From Streptomyces noursei (GTDB taxonomy: Bacteria > Actinomycetota > Actinomycetes > Streptomycetales > Streptomycetaceae), in NCBI RefSeq assembly GCF_016917755.1, contig NZ_CP070326.1:5270001-5334000 (forward strand): a DNA stretch of 64,000 nt, given 5' to 3'. Under the pieces are notes generated by a model, which was given only the letters and a program-made list of their open reading frames with translations, was not told where the DNA came from and ran no database searches. The position numbers were made by a program, and so were the translations under genes. Shown here piece after piece: positions 25,118-33,968 of this stretch; position 1 is the stretch's first letter, and every line of letters begins with the position of its first letter.

Positions 25118-27709
25118 TCAGTCCCCGGGGTGGGCGAGCTGGACGTCGTAGCCGTCCACGCCGCCGGCCTCGATGGCCAGGCCGGAGGCGACCGGCGGGT
25201 AGCCGCTCGCGATGACCGTGTAGTCGCCGGCGTCCAGGTCGGTGAAGGCGTACGCGCCGTCCGCACCGGTGGTGGAGGTGGCCACGACGTTGCCCGCCGC
25301 GTCGACCAGGGTGACCCGGGCGTCGGCCAGCGGCGCGCGCTGCGCCCCGGCCCGGACCACACCCTGCACCCGGGCGCCGGACAGCAGCTCGATCTCGGTC
25401 CGGGTGGTGCCCTGGCCGCCGATCTCGACCGGCTGGGCGGTGGGCCGGTAGTCGGCCGCGTTGACCGCCAGGGTGTAGGTGCCGGGGGCCAGTTCACCGA
25501 AGGAGAAGGACCCCTCGGCGGTGGTCTGGCCGGTGGCCAGCACCTCGCCGCGGACGTCGGTGACGACGACCATCGCGCCGCCCACCGGCGCGCCGGTGAC
25601 CGCGCTGCGGACCTGGCCGGTCAGGCCGCTGGTGCCGCTGAGCAGGATGTCGTAGCCGTAGGGCGCCTCGCCGACGACGACCGTGGACGCCTGCGGCTGG
25701 TGGCCGTCGGCCGCCGCGATCAGGACGTAGGAGCCGGCGCCCGGGGCGCCGAGCACGTACGAGCCGTTGGCCTGGGCGACCGAGCGGCCCAACTGCCGGC
25801 CGCTGAGCGAGATCAGCGTGACGGCGGAGCGGGGCACCGGGTTGCCCTCGGCGTTGCGGACGAAGCCGTGGATCGAGGGCCCGGTCGGGAGGGCGTCGCC
25901 GCCGGCCGACGCGTACGCCGCCAGGGGCTGGGCCGCCGGGGCCGGCTGGGCCCAGGAGGGGGTGTGCAGGTCGTCGTCGGACAGGGAGTCGGATATGGAG
26001 GGGGCGGCACCGACCAGGGCGGGCTCGCGCTCCTCGGCCGCAGCGGCGGACGCCGGGGCCGGGGCGGCCGCGGGGGCCTGGGACGCGTCGCCGTCGCCGT
26101 CTGAGGCGAGGGCGCGCTCCGAACCGGACTTGCTGCGCAAGGCGACCTCCTTGATGAACAGGGTGATGATCAGGGCGAGTAGGGCGAACGGAGCCGCGTA
26201 GAGGAAGACGTCGCCGACGCCGTGCCCGTACGCGTCCTCCATGATCGACCGGATCGGGGCCGGCAGCGCCGACAGGTCGGGAATGCCGTCGCTGCCGCCG
26301 CCGTGGCTCGCCGCCGCGGCGGCCTTGGGACCGAGGGCGGTCAGCCCGTCGGTCACGTAGTGCGTGACGCGGTTGGCGAGCGCTGCGCCGAGCGCCGAGA
26401 CGCCCACCGCACCACCGAGGGTACGGAAGAAGGTGACCAGCGAACTGGCGGATCCGATGTCCTGGGGCGCCACCTGGTTCTGGGTCGCCAGGACCAGGTT
26501 CTGCATCATCATGCCGAGACCCAGGCCCATCAGCGCCATGTAGATCGCGGCGTGCCAGTACGGGGTGTCCGTGCGCAGCGTGCCCAGCAGGCCGAGGCCC
26601 GCGGTGAGCAGCACACCGCCGCTGACGAGGAAGATCTTCCAGCGCCCGGTGCGGGTGATGATCTGGCCGGAGATCATCGAGGAGAGGAACAGGCCCGTGA
26701 CCATCGGGATGGTCATGACGCCGGACATCGTCGGGCTCTTGCCCTCGGCCAGCTGGAAGTACTGCGAGAAGAAGACCGTGCCGCTGTACATCGAGATGCC
26801 GACGAACATCGAGGCGATGGTGGCCAGGGTGATCGTCTTGTTGCGGAACAGCCGCAGCGGGATCAGGGGTTCCGCGGCCTTGTTCTCGATGATCACGAAG
26901 ATGACCGCGAGCACCAGCGCGCCGCCGACCATGGCGAAGGTCTGCCAGGAGATCCAGTCGTAGTTCTTGCCGGCCAGGGTGACCCACACCAGCAGCAGGG
27001 TGACCGCGCCGGCGATGAAGAACGAGCCGGCCCAGTCGACCTTGACGCCCGCGCGCTTGACGACCGGGAGCTTGAGGGTCTTCTGGAGCACGATCAGCGC
27101 GATGACGGCGAACGGCACGCCGACGTAGAAGCACCAGCGCCAGCCGAGCCAGCTGGTGTCGGTGATGACGCCGCCGAGCAGCGGGCCGCCGACGGTCGCG
27201 ACCGCGAAGGTCGCGCCCAGGTAGCCGCTGTAACGCCCGCGCTCGCGCGGGGAGATCATCGCGGCCATGACGATCTGGGCCAGGGCGGACAGACCGCCCA
27301 CGCCTATGCCCTGCACCACGCGGCAGGCGATCAGCATGCCGGTGTTCTGCGACAGACCGGCGACGACCGAGCCGCCGACGTAGATGACCAGCGCGATCTG
27401 GACGAGCGCCTTCTTGCTGAACAGGTCGGAGAGCTTGCCCCACAGCGGTGTGGTCGCGGTCATCGACAGCAGCGCCGCGGTGACGACCCAGGTGTACGCG
27501 CTCTGGCCGCCGCCCAGGTCATGGATGATGTGCGGCAGCGCGTTGGAGACGATCGTCGACGACAGGATGGCGACGAACATGCCGAGCAGCAGCCCGGACA
27601 GCGCCTCCATGATCTGACGGTGTGTCATGGGGCCGTCATGGGAAGCGCCGTGGCCGCCCCCATGCTTGGCATGCCCGCCCCGCACACCTGCTGGTGAGGT
27701 CGTAGCCAT
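25118..27709 (-). CDS. MFS transporter (DHA2) fused to three carboxypeptidase-regulatory-like beta domains
   Basis: 863 residues from ATG 27709. Residues ~30-540 are a 14-helix DHA2 transporter (ILSSTIVSNALPHIIHDLGG, GKLSDLFSKKALVQIAL, RVVQGIGVGGLSALAQIV, TVGGPLLGGVITD). After a disordered Ala/Pro-rich linker (~545-605) come three prealbumin-like domains of ~75-80 residues, recognisable by GSYVLGAPGAGSYVLIAAADG, GSFSFGELAPGTYTLAVNAAD and GAYAFTDLDAGDYTVIASGYP. Typical DHA2 pumps end near residue 500-540, so the C-terminal third is extra. If the C-terminus faces the cytosol, as is usual for 14-TM pumps, the domains cannot be cell-wall anchors. It lies 20 bases downstream of a MarR gene, forming an operon. 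Confidence 0.9.
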   Translation of the reverse strand: MATTSPAGVRGGHAKHGGGHGASHDGPMTHRQIMEALSGLLLGMFVAILSSTIVSNALPHIIHDLGGGQSAYTWVVTAALLSMTATTPLWGKLSDLFSKKALVQIALVIYVGGSVVAGLSQNTGMLIACRVVQGIGVGGLSALAQIVMAAMISPRERGRYSGYLGATFAVATVGGPLLGGVITDTSWLGWRWCFYVGVPFAVIALIVLQKTLKLPVVKRAGVKVDWAGSFFIAGAVTLLLVWVTLAGKNYDWISWQTFAMVGGALVLAVIFVIIENKAAEPLIPLRLFRNKTITLATIASMFVGISMYSGTVFFSQYFQLAEGKSPTMSGVMTIPMVTGLFLSSMISGQIITRTGRWKIFLVSGGVLLTAGLGLLGTLRTDTPYWHAAIYMALMGLGLGMMMQNLVLATQNQVAPQDIGSASSLVTFFRTLGGAVGVSALGAALANRVTHYVTDGLTALGPKAAAAASHGGGSDGIPDLSALPAPIRSIMEDAYGHGVGDVFLYAAPFALLALIITLFIKEVALRSKSGSERALASDGDGDASQAPAAAPAPASAAAAEEREPALVGAAPSISDSLSDDDLHTPSWAQPAPAAQPLAAYASAGGDALPTGPSIHGFVRNAEGNPVPRSAVTLISLSGRQLGRSVAQANGSYVLGAPGAGSYVLIAAADGHQPQASTVVVGEAPYGYDILLSGTSGLTGQVRSAVTGAPVGGAMVVVTDVRGEVLATGQTTAEGSFSFGELAPGTYTLAVNAADYRPTAQPVEIGGQGTTRTEIELLSGARVQGVVRAGAQRAPLADARVTLVDAAGNVVATSTTGADGAYAFTDLDAGDYTVIASGYPPVASGLAIEAGGVDGYDVQLAHPGD

Positions 27710-27729
27710 GTGGTTCCTTTACTTCCTTT

Positions 27730-28212
27730 TCATCCTGCTGCGGGGGTACGGGTGGTGGCGGGGGAGTCGTGATGTGCCCGGATGCGGCAGTCGCCGAAGC
27801 TCGTGCGGAGCCTGGCGAGCAGCTCGATGAGGTGCCCGACGTCGGTGTCGGTCCAGTCGTCCAAGTACCGGGCGAGCGTCTGGGTGTAGCGCTCGGCGAG
27901 CTCCGCCAGGAGCTCCCTGCCACTCGGGGTCAGCCGCAGCAGCCGCGACCGCTTGTCCACCGGATCGGGCTTGCGCTCGATCCAGCCGCGCTCAGCGACA
28001 TGGGCGACGTGCCGGCTGGTCACCGACATGTCGATCGCGAGCAGCTCGGCCAGCTGGCTCATCCGCATCTCGCCGTGCCGGTCGAGGAGCGTGAGCACCC
28101 CGGCCGACGCCGGCGGGCAGTCCTGGGGCAGCATCCGCCCCATCTCCCGCTTGACGGCCCCGATGGCGCTGAGTTGCCGGGCCAGCTCTTCGTATTGACT
28201 TTGAGCGGCCAC
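27730..28212 (-). CDS. MarR-family repressor of the MFS-fusion operon
   Basis: 160 residues from GTG 28212 after GGAGGAG. The winged helix is clear (MRMSQLAELLAIDMSVTSRHVAHVAERGWIERKPDPVDKRSRLLRLT). It is the first gene of the operon, and two dyads resembling MarR sites lie 47-89 bases upstream, so autorepression with efflux-pump control is the likely role. The inducer is unknown. Confidence 0.9.
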   Translation of the reverse strand: MAAQSQYEELARQLSAIGAVKREMGRMLPQDCPPASAGVLTLLDRHGEMRMSQLAELLAIDMSVTSRHVAHVAERGWIERKPDPVDKRSRLLRLTPSGRELLAELAERYTQTLARYLDDWTDTDVGHLIELLARLRTSFGDCRIRAHHDSPATTRTPAAG

Positions 28213-28258
28213 CGGCTCCTCCGCGCCTCTTCACCCGCGCAACCTTCGCGGTTGTTTT

Positions 28259-28301
28259 GTTGCTTAGGGCAACCATAAGCAAGTTGGTTGCTGAAGGCAA
28301 A
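28259..28301 (-). promoter_or_regulatory. two MarR-type operators upstream of the MarR-MFS operon
   Basis: GTTGCTTAGGGCAAC (28259-28273) has perfect 5-bp arms, and GTTGCTGAAGGCAAA (28287-28301) is a second copy with one arm mismatch. Centres are 28 bp apart, close to three helical turns. The stretch is clearly A+T-richer than its surroundings. Confidence 0.65.
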
Positions 28302-28644
28302 CGATTTGGCGGTGGGGGTGGTATGGGGATGGCAAAGTCTGGGTCACGGGTGACCCAAGGGAGCCGTTTTGGCGTGTAAAGATGCTGGTCAATGCGGTAA
28401 ATGGGCGATCGGGCGACGGGCGCGCGACCTTTGTGCCGCCCTGCCCCTCATGCCCGTCCCGCGCCTCACGCCATGTACGCGTCACGCGGCGCCGAGTAGG
28501 CCCCTCGCCTGCACTCCGTGACCAGCGGGTATGCGCTCGGTAGGCGCGCCGGCCCGACCGTCTGTGCCCGCGCCCGCGCCCGCTCGCGGAGGATACGCGA
28601 CCCCGGGGTGCCCCCGGGCCCGGGGTTCGCTAGGGTCCTTCATC
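28302..28644. other. gene-free region upstream of the small membrane protein
   Basis: 343 bases with no supported gene. A TAGGGT hexamer at 28631-28636 lies only eight bases before the ATG at 28645 and there is no good ribosome site, so the small gene may be transcribed as a leaderless mRNA. Confidence 0.35.
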
Positions 28645-28863
28645 ATGGCGACCAACCCGCAGAACCAGGCCGAGGGCAACTACGACCCGGCGGGCAACAC
28701 GCAGATGTTCCAAGCCTTCGTCGACGAGGGCGGCACCCCACAGGGCGCCCGCCGCGCCCCCGCGCCCCAACAGGCGTCGAGCGGCCCGCGCGTCGGCCTG
28801 ATCGTCGGCGTGATCGTCGCCCTCGTGGTGATCGCCGGCGCTGCCTGGCTGGCCCTGAACTGA
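28645..28863 (+). CDS. small single-pass membrane protein of unknown function
   Basis: 72 residues. A hydrophilic Gln/Pro/Ala-rich N-terminal half (NTQMFQAFVDEGGTPQGARR) is followed by one C-terminal membrane helix (VGLIVGVIVALVVIAGAAWLAL) ending at Asn, giving a tail-anchored layout. No family known to me; proteins of this kind recur in Streptomyces genomes. There is no ribosome site at the usual distance. Confidence 0.75.
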   Translation: MATNPQNQAEGNYDPAGNTQMFQAFVDEGGTPQGARRAPAPQQASSGPRVGLIVGVIVALVVIAGAAWLALN

Positions 28864-29059
28864 CGACACGACGGCGCGGGGCCGAACGCCCCGCTCCCGC
28901 CGACGAACTCCGGCCGTACGCCGACCACCTCCGGCCGCACGGCGTGAACTCCGGCCGCACGGCGGCGAACTGACGACGTGACGGCGCGGCCGCGCGCACG
29001 GGGCCGGGAGGCCGCGGCGGACGCGGCGACCCGGGCCCCGCTCGCCGGCGCCCCCGCCG

Positions 29060-29539
29060 TCAGCCCGCCGTGCCGTCGGCCGCCGCCCGCAGGGCCGCGA
29101 GGTCCAGCTTCTTCATGCCCAGCATGGCCCGCATCGCGCGGGTCGCGCGGGCCGGGTCGGCGTCCTGGAGGAGGCCGGCCATCGCCTCCGGGACGATCTG
29201 CCAGGACAGTCCGTACTTGTCCTTGAGCCAGCCGCAGGGGCCCTCCTCGCCGCCCTCGGAGAGCCGGGCCCAGTAGTGGTCGATCTCCTCCTGGTCGGCG
29301 CAGATGACGGCCAGGGAGATCGCCTCGTCGAAGGTGAACTCCGGACCGCCGTTGATCGCGAGGTACTCCTGGCCGTCGAGCTCGAACTCGACGGTCAGCA
29401 CGGTGCCGGCCGGGCGCGGGCCGGCCTCGGTGTAGTGCGTGATGTTGGTGATCCGCGAGTTCGGGAAGACCGAGCAGTAGAACTCGGCGGCCTCCACGCT
29501 CTGGGTGTCGAACCAGAGGTTGGGCGTGATCTTCGGCAT
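29060..29539 (-). CDS. VOC-superfamily protein (PhnB/3-demethylubiquinone methyltransferase-like)
   Basis: 159 residues from ATG 29539 with CAGGAG upstream. It begins KITPNLWFDTQSVEAAEFYCSVFPNSRI and contains GQEYLAINGGPEFTFDEAISL and DKYGLSWQIVPEAM, typical of the PhnB-like glyoxalase-fold group. The fold usually binds a metal ion; the reaction is unknown. Just upstream (29566-29583) CGGACGGC repeats about three times. Confidence 0.85.
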   Translation of the reverse strand: MPKITPNLWFDTQSVEAAEFYCSVFPNSRITNITHYTEAGPRPAGTVLTVEFELDGQEYLAINGGPEFTFDEAISLAVICADQEEIDHYWARLSEGGEEGPCGWLKDKYGLSWQIVPEAMAGLLQDADPARATRAMRAMLGMKKLDLAALRAAADGTAG

Positions 29540-29788
29540 GGCGCGCTCCTGGTGTTCGGGCCGGACGGCCGGACGGCCGGACGGTCGTGGTCGGCGGTGA
29601 CGGCCGGGGGCCGCTCTTGTGCATCGACTCTCTGTATCGACCGTCGTGCGGTGCCGGACTCATCGCCATTCGGGTGGGGAATTCCACGGCCGCCGCACCG
29701 CCCGCCGCCGTCCCCTCTCCCGAGGCGACCGGATGGCCGTCCCACGGGTGCCGGCATTGACCGGAAATCGCCGTTAACTACCGCGCTG

Positions 29789-30550
29789 TCATTTCCATTT
29801 GAAGGTCACGTCCCGGGTGTCCAGGTGCATCCCCCACGGGACCCGCCAGGCGTCCACGCACACCCGCCAGCGGCCGGTCGCCGGCGTGCCGGGGGCGAGC
29901 GGGAGCGGGAGGGGGCGGGTGGACTCCAGCGTCGCCCAGTCGATCCCGAGGGCGCCGATGACATGGCTGCCGAAGGTGACCGTGCCGGCGGTGACCGGGC
30001 GGTCGCCGGTGTCGAGGAAGGCGACGGTGATCTGCTGGCACCAGCGGACGTCCGTGTCGGCGAGCACCGGCTTGCCCACCACCAGGCCGGACGGGGCGCC
30101 GGGACCGGCCGGGATCGTGGGGGAGGGCGGCCGCGGCGCGGGGGAACCGCCGGGCGCGGACGGGGGGTTGGGTTCAGGCGTGCCGCCGTCGCCGTGGCCG
30201 GCCGGAGGGCCCGCGGAGGGGCCGGGCGGGGTGGCCGGGGGCGATGTGGTGGGGGCGCCGGAGGGGCTGCTGCCCGTCGGGGCCGGAGAGGGGCCCGGGT
30301 CGGCCGGGCCGGGGGAGTTGGGCGGGCCGGAGCGGTCGGAGGGGCCGGAGCCGTCACCGCCGCCGTCCAGGGGCGTCAGCTCGACGCCGCCCGGTGGGGG
30401 TGCGGGCTTCGTCGCCGCGGTGCCGTCGGAGGGGCCTGCCGCGCCCACCGCGGCATAGCCGGAACCGGCCGCTTCGGCGCAGCCGGTGAGGAGGACGCCC
30501 AGGCAGAGCACGGCCGCCGAGGCGCAGGCAACAGTCGTCGTCCGTCGCAT
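29789..30550 (-). CDS. Pro/Ser-rich lipoprotein of unknown function
   Basis: 253 residues. Signal peptide with lipobox LLTGC (lipidated Cys ~24). A long Pro/Gly/Ser-rich stretch (~35-160) looks like a wall-spanning linker. It ends in a compact ~85-residue domain with two Cys (VRWCQQITVAFLDTGDRPV, WRVCVDAWRVPWGMHLDTRD) that looks like an Ig-like beta domain. Expected location: outer face of the membrane, reaching through the wall. No recognised family. Confidence 0.75.
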   Translation of the reverse strand: MRRTTTVACASAAVLCLGVLLTGCAEAAGSGYAAVGAAGPSDGTAATKPAPPPGGVELTPLDGGGDGSGPSDRSGPPNSPGPADPGPSPAPTGSSPSGAPTTSPPATPPGPSAGPPAGHGDGGTPEPNPPSAPGGSPAPRPPSPTIPAGPGAPSGLVVGKPVLADTDVRWCQQITVAFLDTGDRPVTAGTVTFGSHVIGALGIDWATLESTRPLPLPLAPGTPATGRWRVCVDAWRVPWGMHLDTRDVTFKWK

Positions 30551-30741
30551 CGGGACAGTGTTGCTGACGGAGCATCAGGTGTGAAGAGAGGTGCGCGGAG
30601 CGCGGGCCGGCACGCGGCCGGGGACGGGGTCACGGCACGAGGCCGGTGGGGTGGAGCGGATCGGTCCGCGGACGTGCGGCGCCGTCCTTCTTGCTGTCCG
30701 CCGAGCGACCGGGGAACGGCTGTCCCTCGGCGGACCGTTCC

Positions 30742-31581
30742 TCAGTCCGAGATCAGCCCTTCCCGGAGCTGCGCCAGCGTGCGGGTGAGCAGCCGGGAGA
30801 CGTGCATCTGGGAGATGCCGACCTCCTCGCCGATCTGCGACTGCGTCATGTTGGCGAAGAAGCGCAGCATGATGATCTGGCGCTCCCGGGGCGGGAGTTT
30901 GGCCAGCAGCGGCTTGAGGGACTCGCGGTACTCCACGCCCTCCAGCGCGGTGTCCTCGTAGCCGAGGCGGTCCGCGAGGGAGCCCTCGCCGCCGTCGTCC
31001 TCGGGGGAGGGGGAGTCGAGCGAGGAGGCGGTGTAGGCGTTGCCCACCGCCAGGCCGTCGACGACGTCCTCCTCCGACACCCCCAGGCACAGGGCGAGTT
31101 CGGGCACCGTCGGCGAGCGGTCCAGCTTCTGGGAGAGCTCGTCGCTGGCCTTGGTGAGGGCCAGACGGAGCTCCTGGAGGCGGCGCGGGACGCGCACGGA
31201 CCAGGACGTGTCGCGGAAGAACCGCTTGATCTCGCCGACCACCGTCGGCATCGCGAACGTGGGGAATTCCACCCCGCGTTCGCAGTCGAAACGGTCGATG
31301 GCCTTGATCAGGCCGATGGTGCCGACCTGGACGATGTCCTCCATCGGCTCGTTGCGGCTGCGGAAGCGCGCGGCGGCGTACCGCACGAGCGGGAGGTTCA
31401 GTTCGATGAGTGTGTCGCGCACGTACGCGCGCTCGGCGGAGTCCTTGTCGAGCGTGGCGAGCCGCAGGAACAGGGACCGGGAGAGCGAGCGGGTGTTGAT
31501 GGCGTCGACGTCGTCATGCACGTGTGGTGCCGGCGCGGGAATCGCAGGAAGCACCTTTGAGCTGCCCAGTTCTACGGACAT
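30742..31581 (-). CDS. sigN: SigB/SigF-subfamily RNA polymerase sigma factor, probable SigN
   Basis: 279 residues from ATG 31581 with AAGGGGGTGG upstream. Region 2 (YAAARFRSRNEPMEDIVQVGTIGLIKAIDRFD) and region 4 (LPPRERQIIMLRFFANMTQSQIGEEVGISQMHVSRLL) are intact, with region 3 between. It is a group-3 (stress/development) sigma factor. The name rests on my recollection that sigN lies directly downstream of sigF in S. coelicolor, as this gene does here. The stretch before the start has a candidate SigB-type promoter, suggesting control within this sigma network. No anti-sigma gene is adjacent. Confidence 0.88.
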   Translation of the reverse strand: MSVELGSSKVLPAIPAPAPHVHDDVDAINTRSLSRSLFLRLATLDKDSAERAYVRDTLIELNLPLVRYAAARFRSRNEPMEDIVQVGTIGLIKAIDRFDCERGVEFPTFAMPTVVGEIKRFFRDTSWSVRVPRRLQELRLALTKASDELSQKLDRSPTVPELALCLGVSEEDVVDGLAVGNAYTASSLDSPSPEDDGGEGSLADRLGYEDTALEGVEYRESLKPLLAKLPPRERQIIMLRFFANMTQSQIGEEVGISQMHVSRLLTRTLAQLREGLISD

Positions 31582-31640
31582 GCCACCCCCTTGAGGTCGC
31601 GGACGGGTCGCTGCGGCGTCCTCGGCCCAGGGCGGACCGA

Positions 31641-31686
31641 GGAGGTATACCTCCACCTGAATACCGGAGGCAGCACCACGGCAAAC
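31641..31686 (-). promoter_or_regulatory. candidate SigB-type promoter and palindrome upstream of sigN
   Basis: Reading the minus strand, GTTT (31686-31683) is followed after 16 bases by CGGTAT (31666-31661), close to the Streptomyces SigB-type pattern GTTT-N14/16-GGGTAT. Just downstream is a perfect 14-bp palindrome, GGAGGTATACCTCC (31641-31654), possibly a regulator site. Confidence 0.5.
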
Positions 31687-31771
31687 GCGGTTCCTGCAGA
31701 ATGTCACATGTCGGCAACGCGCTGTAGCGTCTTGTCGACATATCTGTGCAGGAACGGGTCGCCCGTGCCGG

Positions 31772-32575
31772 TTAGGCGTCGATCCTGTTTGCGGATCGCA
31801 GGCGGGCGAAGCTCCGCGACAGTAGCCGGGAGACGTGCATCTGCGAAACCCCGAGCTCCGCACTGATCTGGGACTGCGTCAGATTGCTGTAGTAACGGAG
31901 CAGAAGGATGCGTTGCTCGCGCTCGGGGAGCTGGACGAGGAGGTGCCGTACGAGGTCCCGGTGCTCGACGCCGGCCAGCTCGGGGTCCTCGTAGCCGAGG
32001 CGGTCGAGCAGGCCGGGCAGGCCGTCGCCCTCCTGGGCGGCCTCCAGGGATGTGGCGTGATACGAGCGGCCCGCCTCCAGGCAGGCCAGCACCTCGTCCT
32101 CGCCGATCTTCAGTCGCTCGGCGATCTCCGCGGTGCTCGGGGAGCGGCCGTGCAGCACGGTGAGGTCCTCGGTGGCGCCGTTGACCTGGACCCACAGCTC
32201 GTGGAGGCGGCGCGGGACGTGGACGGTGCGGACGTTGTCCCGGAAGTAGCGCTTGATCTCGCCGACGACGGTGGGCATGGCGAAGGTCGGGAACTGGACG
32301 CCGCGCTCCGGGTCGAACCGGTCGATGGCGTTGATCAGGCCGATGGTGCCGACCTGGATCACGTCCTCCATCGGCTCGTTGCGGCTGCGGAAGCGGGCCG
32401 CGGCGTAGCGGACCAGCGGGAGGTTGGCCTCGATCAGGGCGGCGCGGACGCGGGAGTGCTCGGGGGTGCCGGGTTCCAGGCCCGCCAGCTCGGCGAAGAG
32501 CACCTGCGTCAGCGCCCGGGTGTCCGCGCTACGGCTCTCGCGGGCAGGAGCCTTGGGCGCAGTACGGGCCGTCAC
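31772..32575 (-). CDS. sigF: sporulation sigma factor SigF
   Basis: 267 residues with GTG 32575 chosen as start because GAAGGGTGG lies about seven bases upstream; GTG 32581 or 32593 would add two or six residues. The sequence closely matches what I remember of Streptomyces SigF: VRYAAARFRSRNEPMEDVIQ, VHVPRRLHELWVQVN, SYHATSLEAAQEGDGLPG, ending LRSANRIDA. SigF acts late in spore maturation. It lies 190 bases upstream of the SigN gene on the same strand, and the gap holds the sigN promoter region. Confidence 0.93.
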   Translation of the reverse strand: MTARTAPKAPARESRSADTRALTQVLFAELAGLEPGTPEHSRVRAALIEANLPLVRYAAARFRSRNEPMEDVIQVGTIGLINAIDRFDPERGVQFPTFAMPTVVGEIKRYFRDNVRTVHVPRRLHELWVQVNGATEDLTVLHGRSPSTAEIAERLKIGEDEVLACLEAGRSYHATSLEAAQEGDGLPGLLDRLGYEDPELAGVEHRDLVRHLLVQLPEREQRILLLRYYSNLTQSQISAELGVSQMHVSRLLSRSFARLRSANRIDA

Positions 32576-32766
32576 GGTCACGCCACCCTTCACAGTGCAT
32601 TTTTCGCAGCATGTTTCGCGTATCGCATGTATCCGGCAAAAGCGGTCATAGCATCACAAGACATGTCCACTGTGTGCAAGCACCTCATAACGCCGTGTTG
32701 AAGAGAGAGTTGGCGGATACCGGGGTCGCGCGCGAGGGGTGCGACGGGTCGCCCGGATGCACGGCG

Positions 32767-32795
32767 GAGCCCCCCGCCTGCGGGGCGAGGGGCTC
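32767..32795 (-). terminator. hairpin after the Dabb gene
   Basis: GAGCCCC (32767-32773) pairs with GGGGCTC (32789-32795), with an inner C-rich/G-rich stem. It lies 38 bases beyond the Dabb stop on the minus strand and upstream of sigF. Confidence 0.6.
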
Positions 32796-32832
32796 TGGGT
32801 GGGGGCGGCGGCGCGGATGGCGCCGGGGCGTT

Positions 32833-33126
32833 TCAGATCGCGTAGTCGGCGATCACCCAGGTGGCGAATTCGCGCCACTGGGCGGCAGCCGCCTGGTGGG
32901 CGGGATGCTCCAGGTAGCGCTTGAGGGCGTCGGTGTCGGCGACGGCCGAGTTGATCGCGAAGTCGTAGGCGATCGGGCGGTCGGTGATGTTCCAGGCGCA
33001 CTCCCAGAACGTCAGCTCCGGGATCTCCTTCTCCAGCGCGGCGAAGGCCCGGACGCCGGCCTGCACCCGCTCCTCGTCGCGCGAGACGCCCTCGTTGAGC
33101 TTGAACAGGACCAGGTGGCGGATCAC
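32833..33126 (-). CDS. Dabb-family (stress-responsive A/B barrel) protein
   Basis: 97 residues, starting MIRHLVLFKLNEGV and ending HQAAAAQWREFATWVIADYAI, the two diagnostic segments of the Dabb ferredoxin-like barrel. Small dimeric proteins; some are cyclases or stress proteins, and the role here is unknown. Followed by a hairpin terminator, so not part of the sigF transcript. Confidence 0.85.
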   Translation of the reverse strand: MIRHLVLFKLNEGVSRDEERVQAGVRAFAALEKEIPELTFWECAWNITDRPIAYDFAINSAVADTDALKRYLEHPAHQAAAAQWREFATWVIADYAI

Positions 33127-33181
33127 AGCGACCTCCGTACGGCGGGACGATGCGCAGCCGGTCCGGTGGGCCGACTGGGAC

Positions 33182-33346
33182 CTAGCTGACCAGCTGGGTC
33201 ATGAATTCGCCGACGCTCTGCGCGGCCGACGAGATGCCCTCGAAGCCTATCTGGACGAGGCCGGCGGCCCGTTTGGGGGTGGCGATGATCGTCCACAGCA
33301 CGAAGATGACGACCAGGTACAACGCGACCTTTTTCGCTGTCGCCAT
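33182..33346 (-). CDS. small membrane protein of unknown function
   Basis: 54 residues from ATG 33346 with GGGGAGACGG upstream (the longer frame to 33484 lacks a ribosome site). One hydrophobic segment (KVALYLVVIFVLWTIIATP) is followed by an amphipathic tail (GFEGISSAAQSVGEFMTQLVS). Same strand as the Dabb gene 56 bases downstream. Not recognised. Confidence 0.7.
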   Translation of the reverse strand: MATAKKVALYLVVIFVLWTIIATPKRAAGLVQIGFEGISSAAQSVGEFMTQLVS

Positions 33347-33968
33347 CAGTTCCGTCTCCCCTGCGGCAGGTCCCTGCGCCCTACGGCGTTTCCCCGCGAC
33401 CCCCCTGGCCCCGGTGGCCGCCCCCGTTGCCGGTGCGGTCGGGCGAGTGTAACCACACGTGTTCGACCGGGCGAGGCGGTACACCCCGTCCGGCCCTGTC
33501 CTTCACGCGGGTCTTATGGACCAAAGGCCCTCCAAGGAGGGCCCTTTGCCCGGCTGTTGGGACGGCCCGCGGGAGGCAGGATGGAGTCATGAGGCCACCG
33601 CGGGTCTGGCAGGAATCCGCGGGGCCCCGGGACCAGCGCCCCACTGCGGGGTCCGTGCCGCGTACTCCCTGACAGCGCGGCGTGGACTCGGGGCCCGGTC
33701 CTCATCGGGGGAGGCGGCTCCAACCCCCTGGCCCGCCTCCCCCGGCCACACCCCCCGCGCGCCGGGCGCGCGCACTGGTCCGGGCCGTTCTCCGGCAACC
33801 TCAGGACCGTTCTTCTCGTCCCTCTCCCCGTAAGGCATCCCCGCAAGTCGCGGATCACCTCATGTACGCGACAATCGGCCGGCACGGAGCGCGGGCCGGC
33901 CCACGGCGGCCGACCGCCGTGGCACCGGCCCGCGCGGAACGACGAGAGGAAAACCGGGGGCTCCCGCG
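33347..33968. other. long gene-free region with a hairpin
   Basis: 622 bases. Frames here lack typical Streptomyces codon bias and ribosome sites. A hairpin at about 33523-33547 (AAAGGCCCTCC with GGAGGGCCCTTT, one bulge) could end minus-strand or cryptic transcripts. The DUF2127 promoter should lie in the last 150 bases. Nothing else is evident. Confidence 0.45.

Noticed and set aside
33459..33960. Several plus- and minus-strand frames of 80-125 codons in the 33.3-34.0 kb gap
   Set aside because: No ribosome sites, poor codon bias, no recognisable domains.
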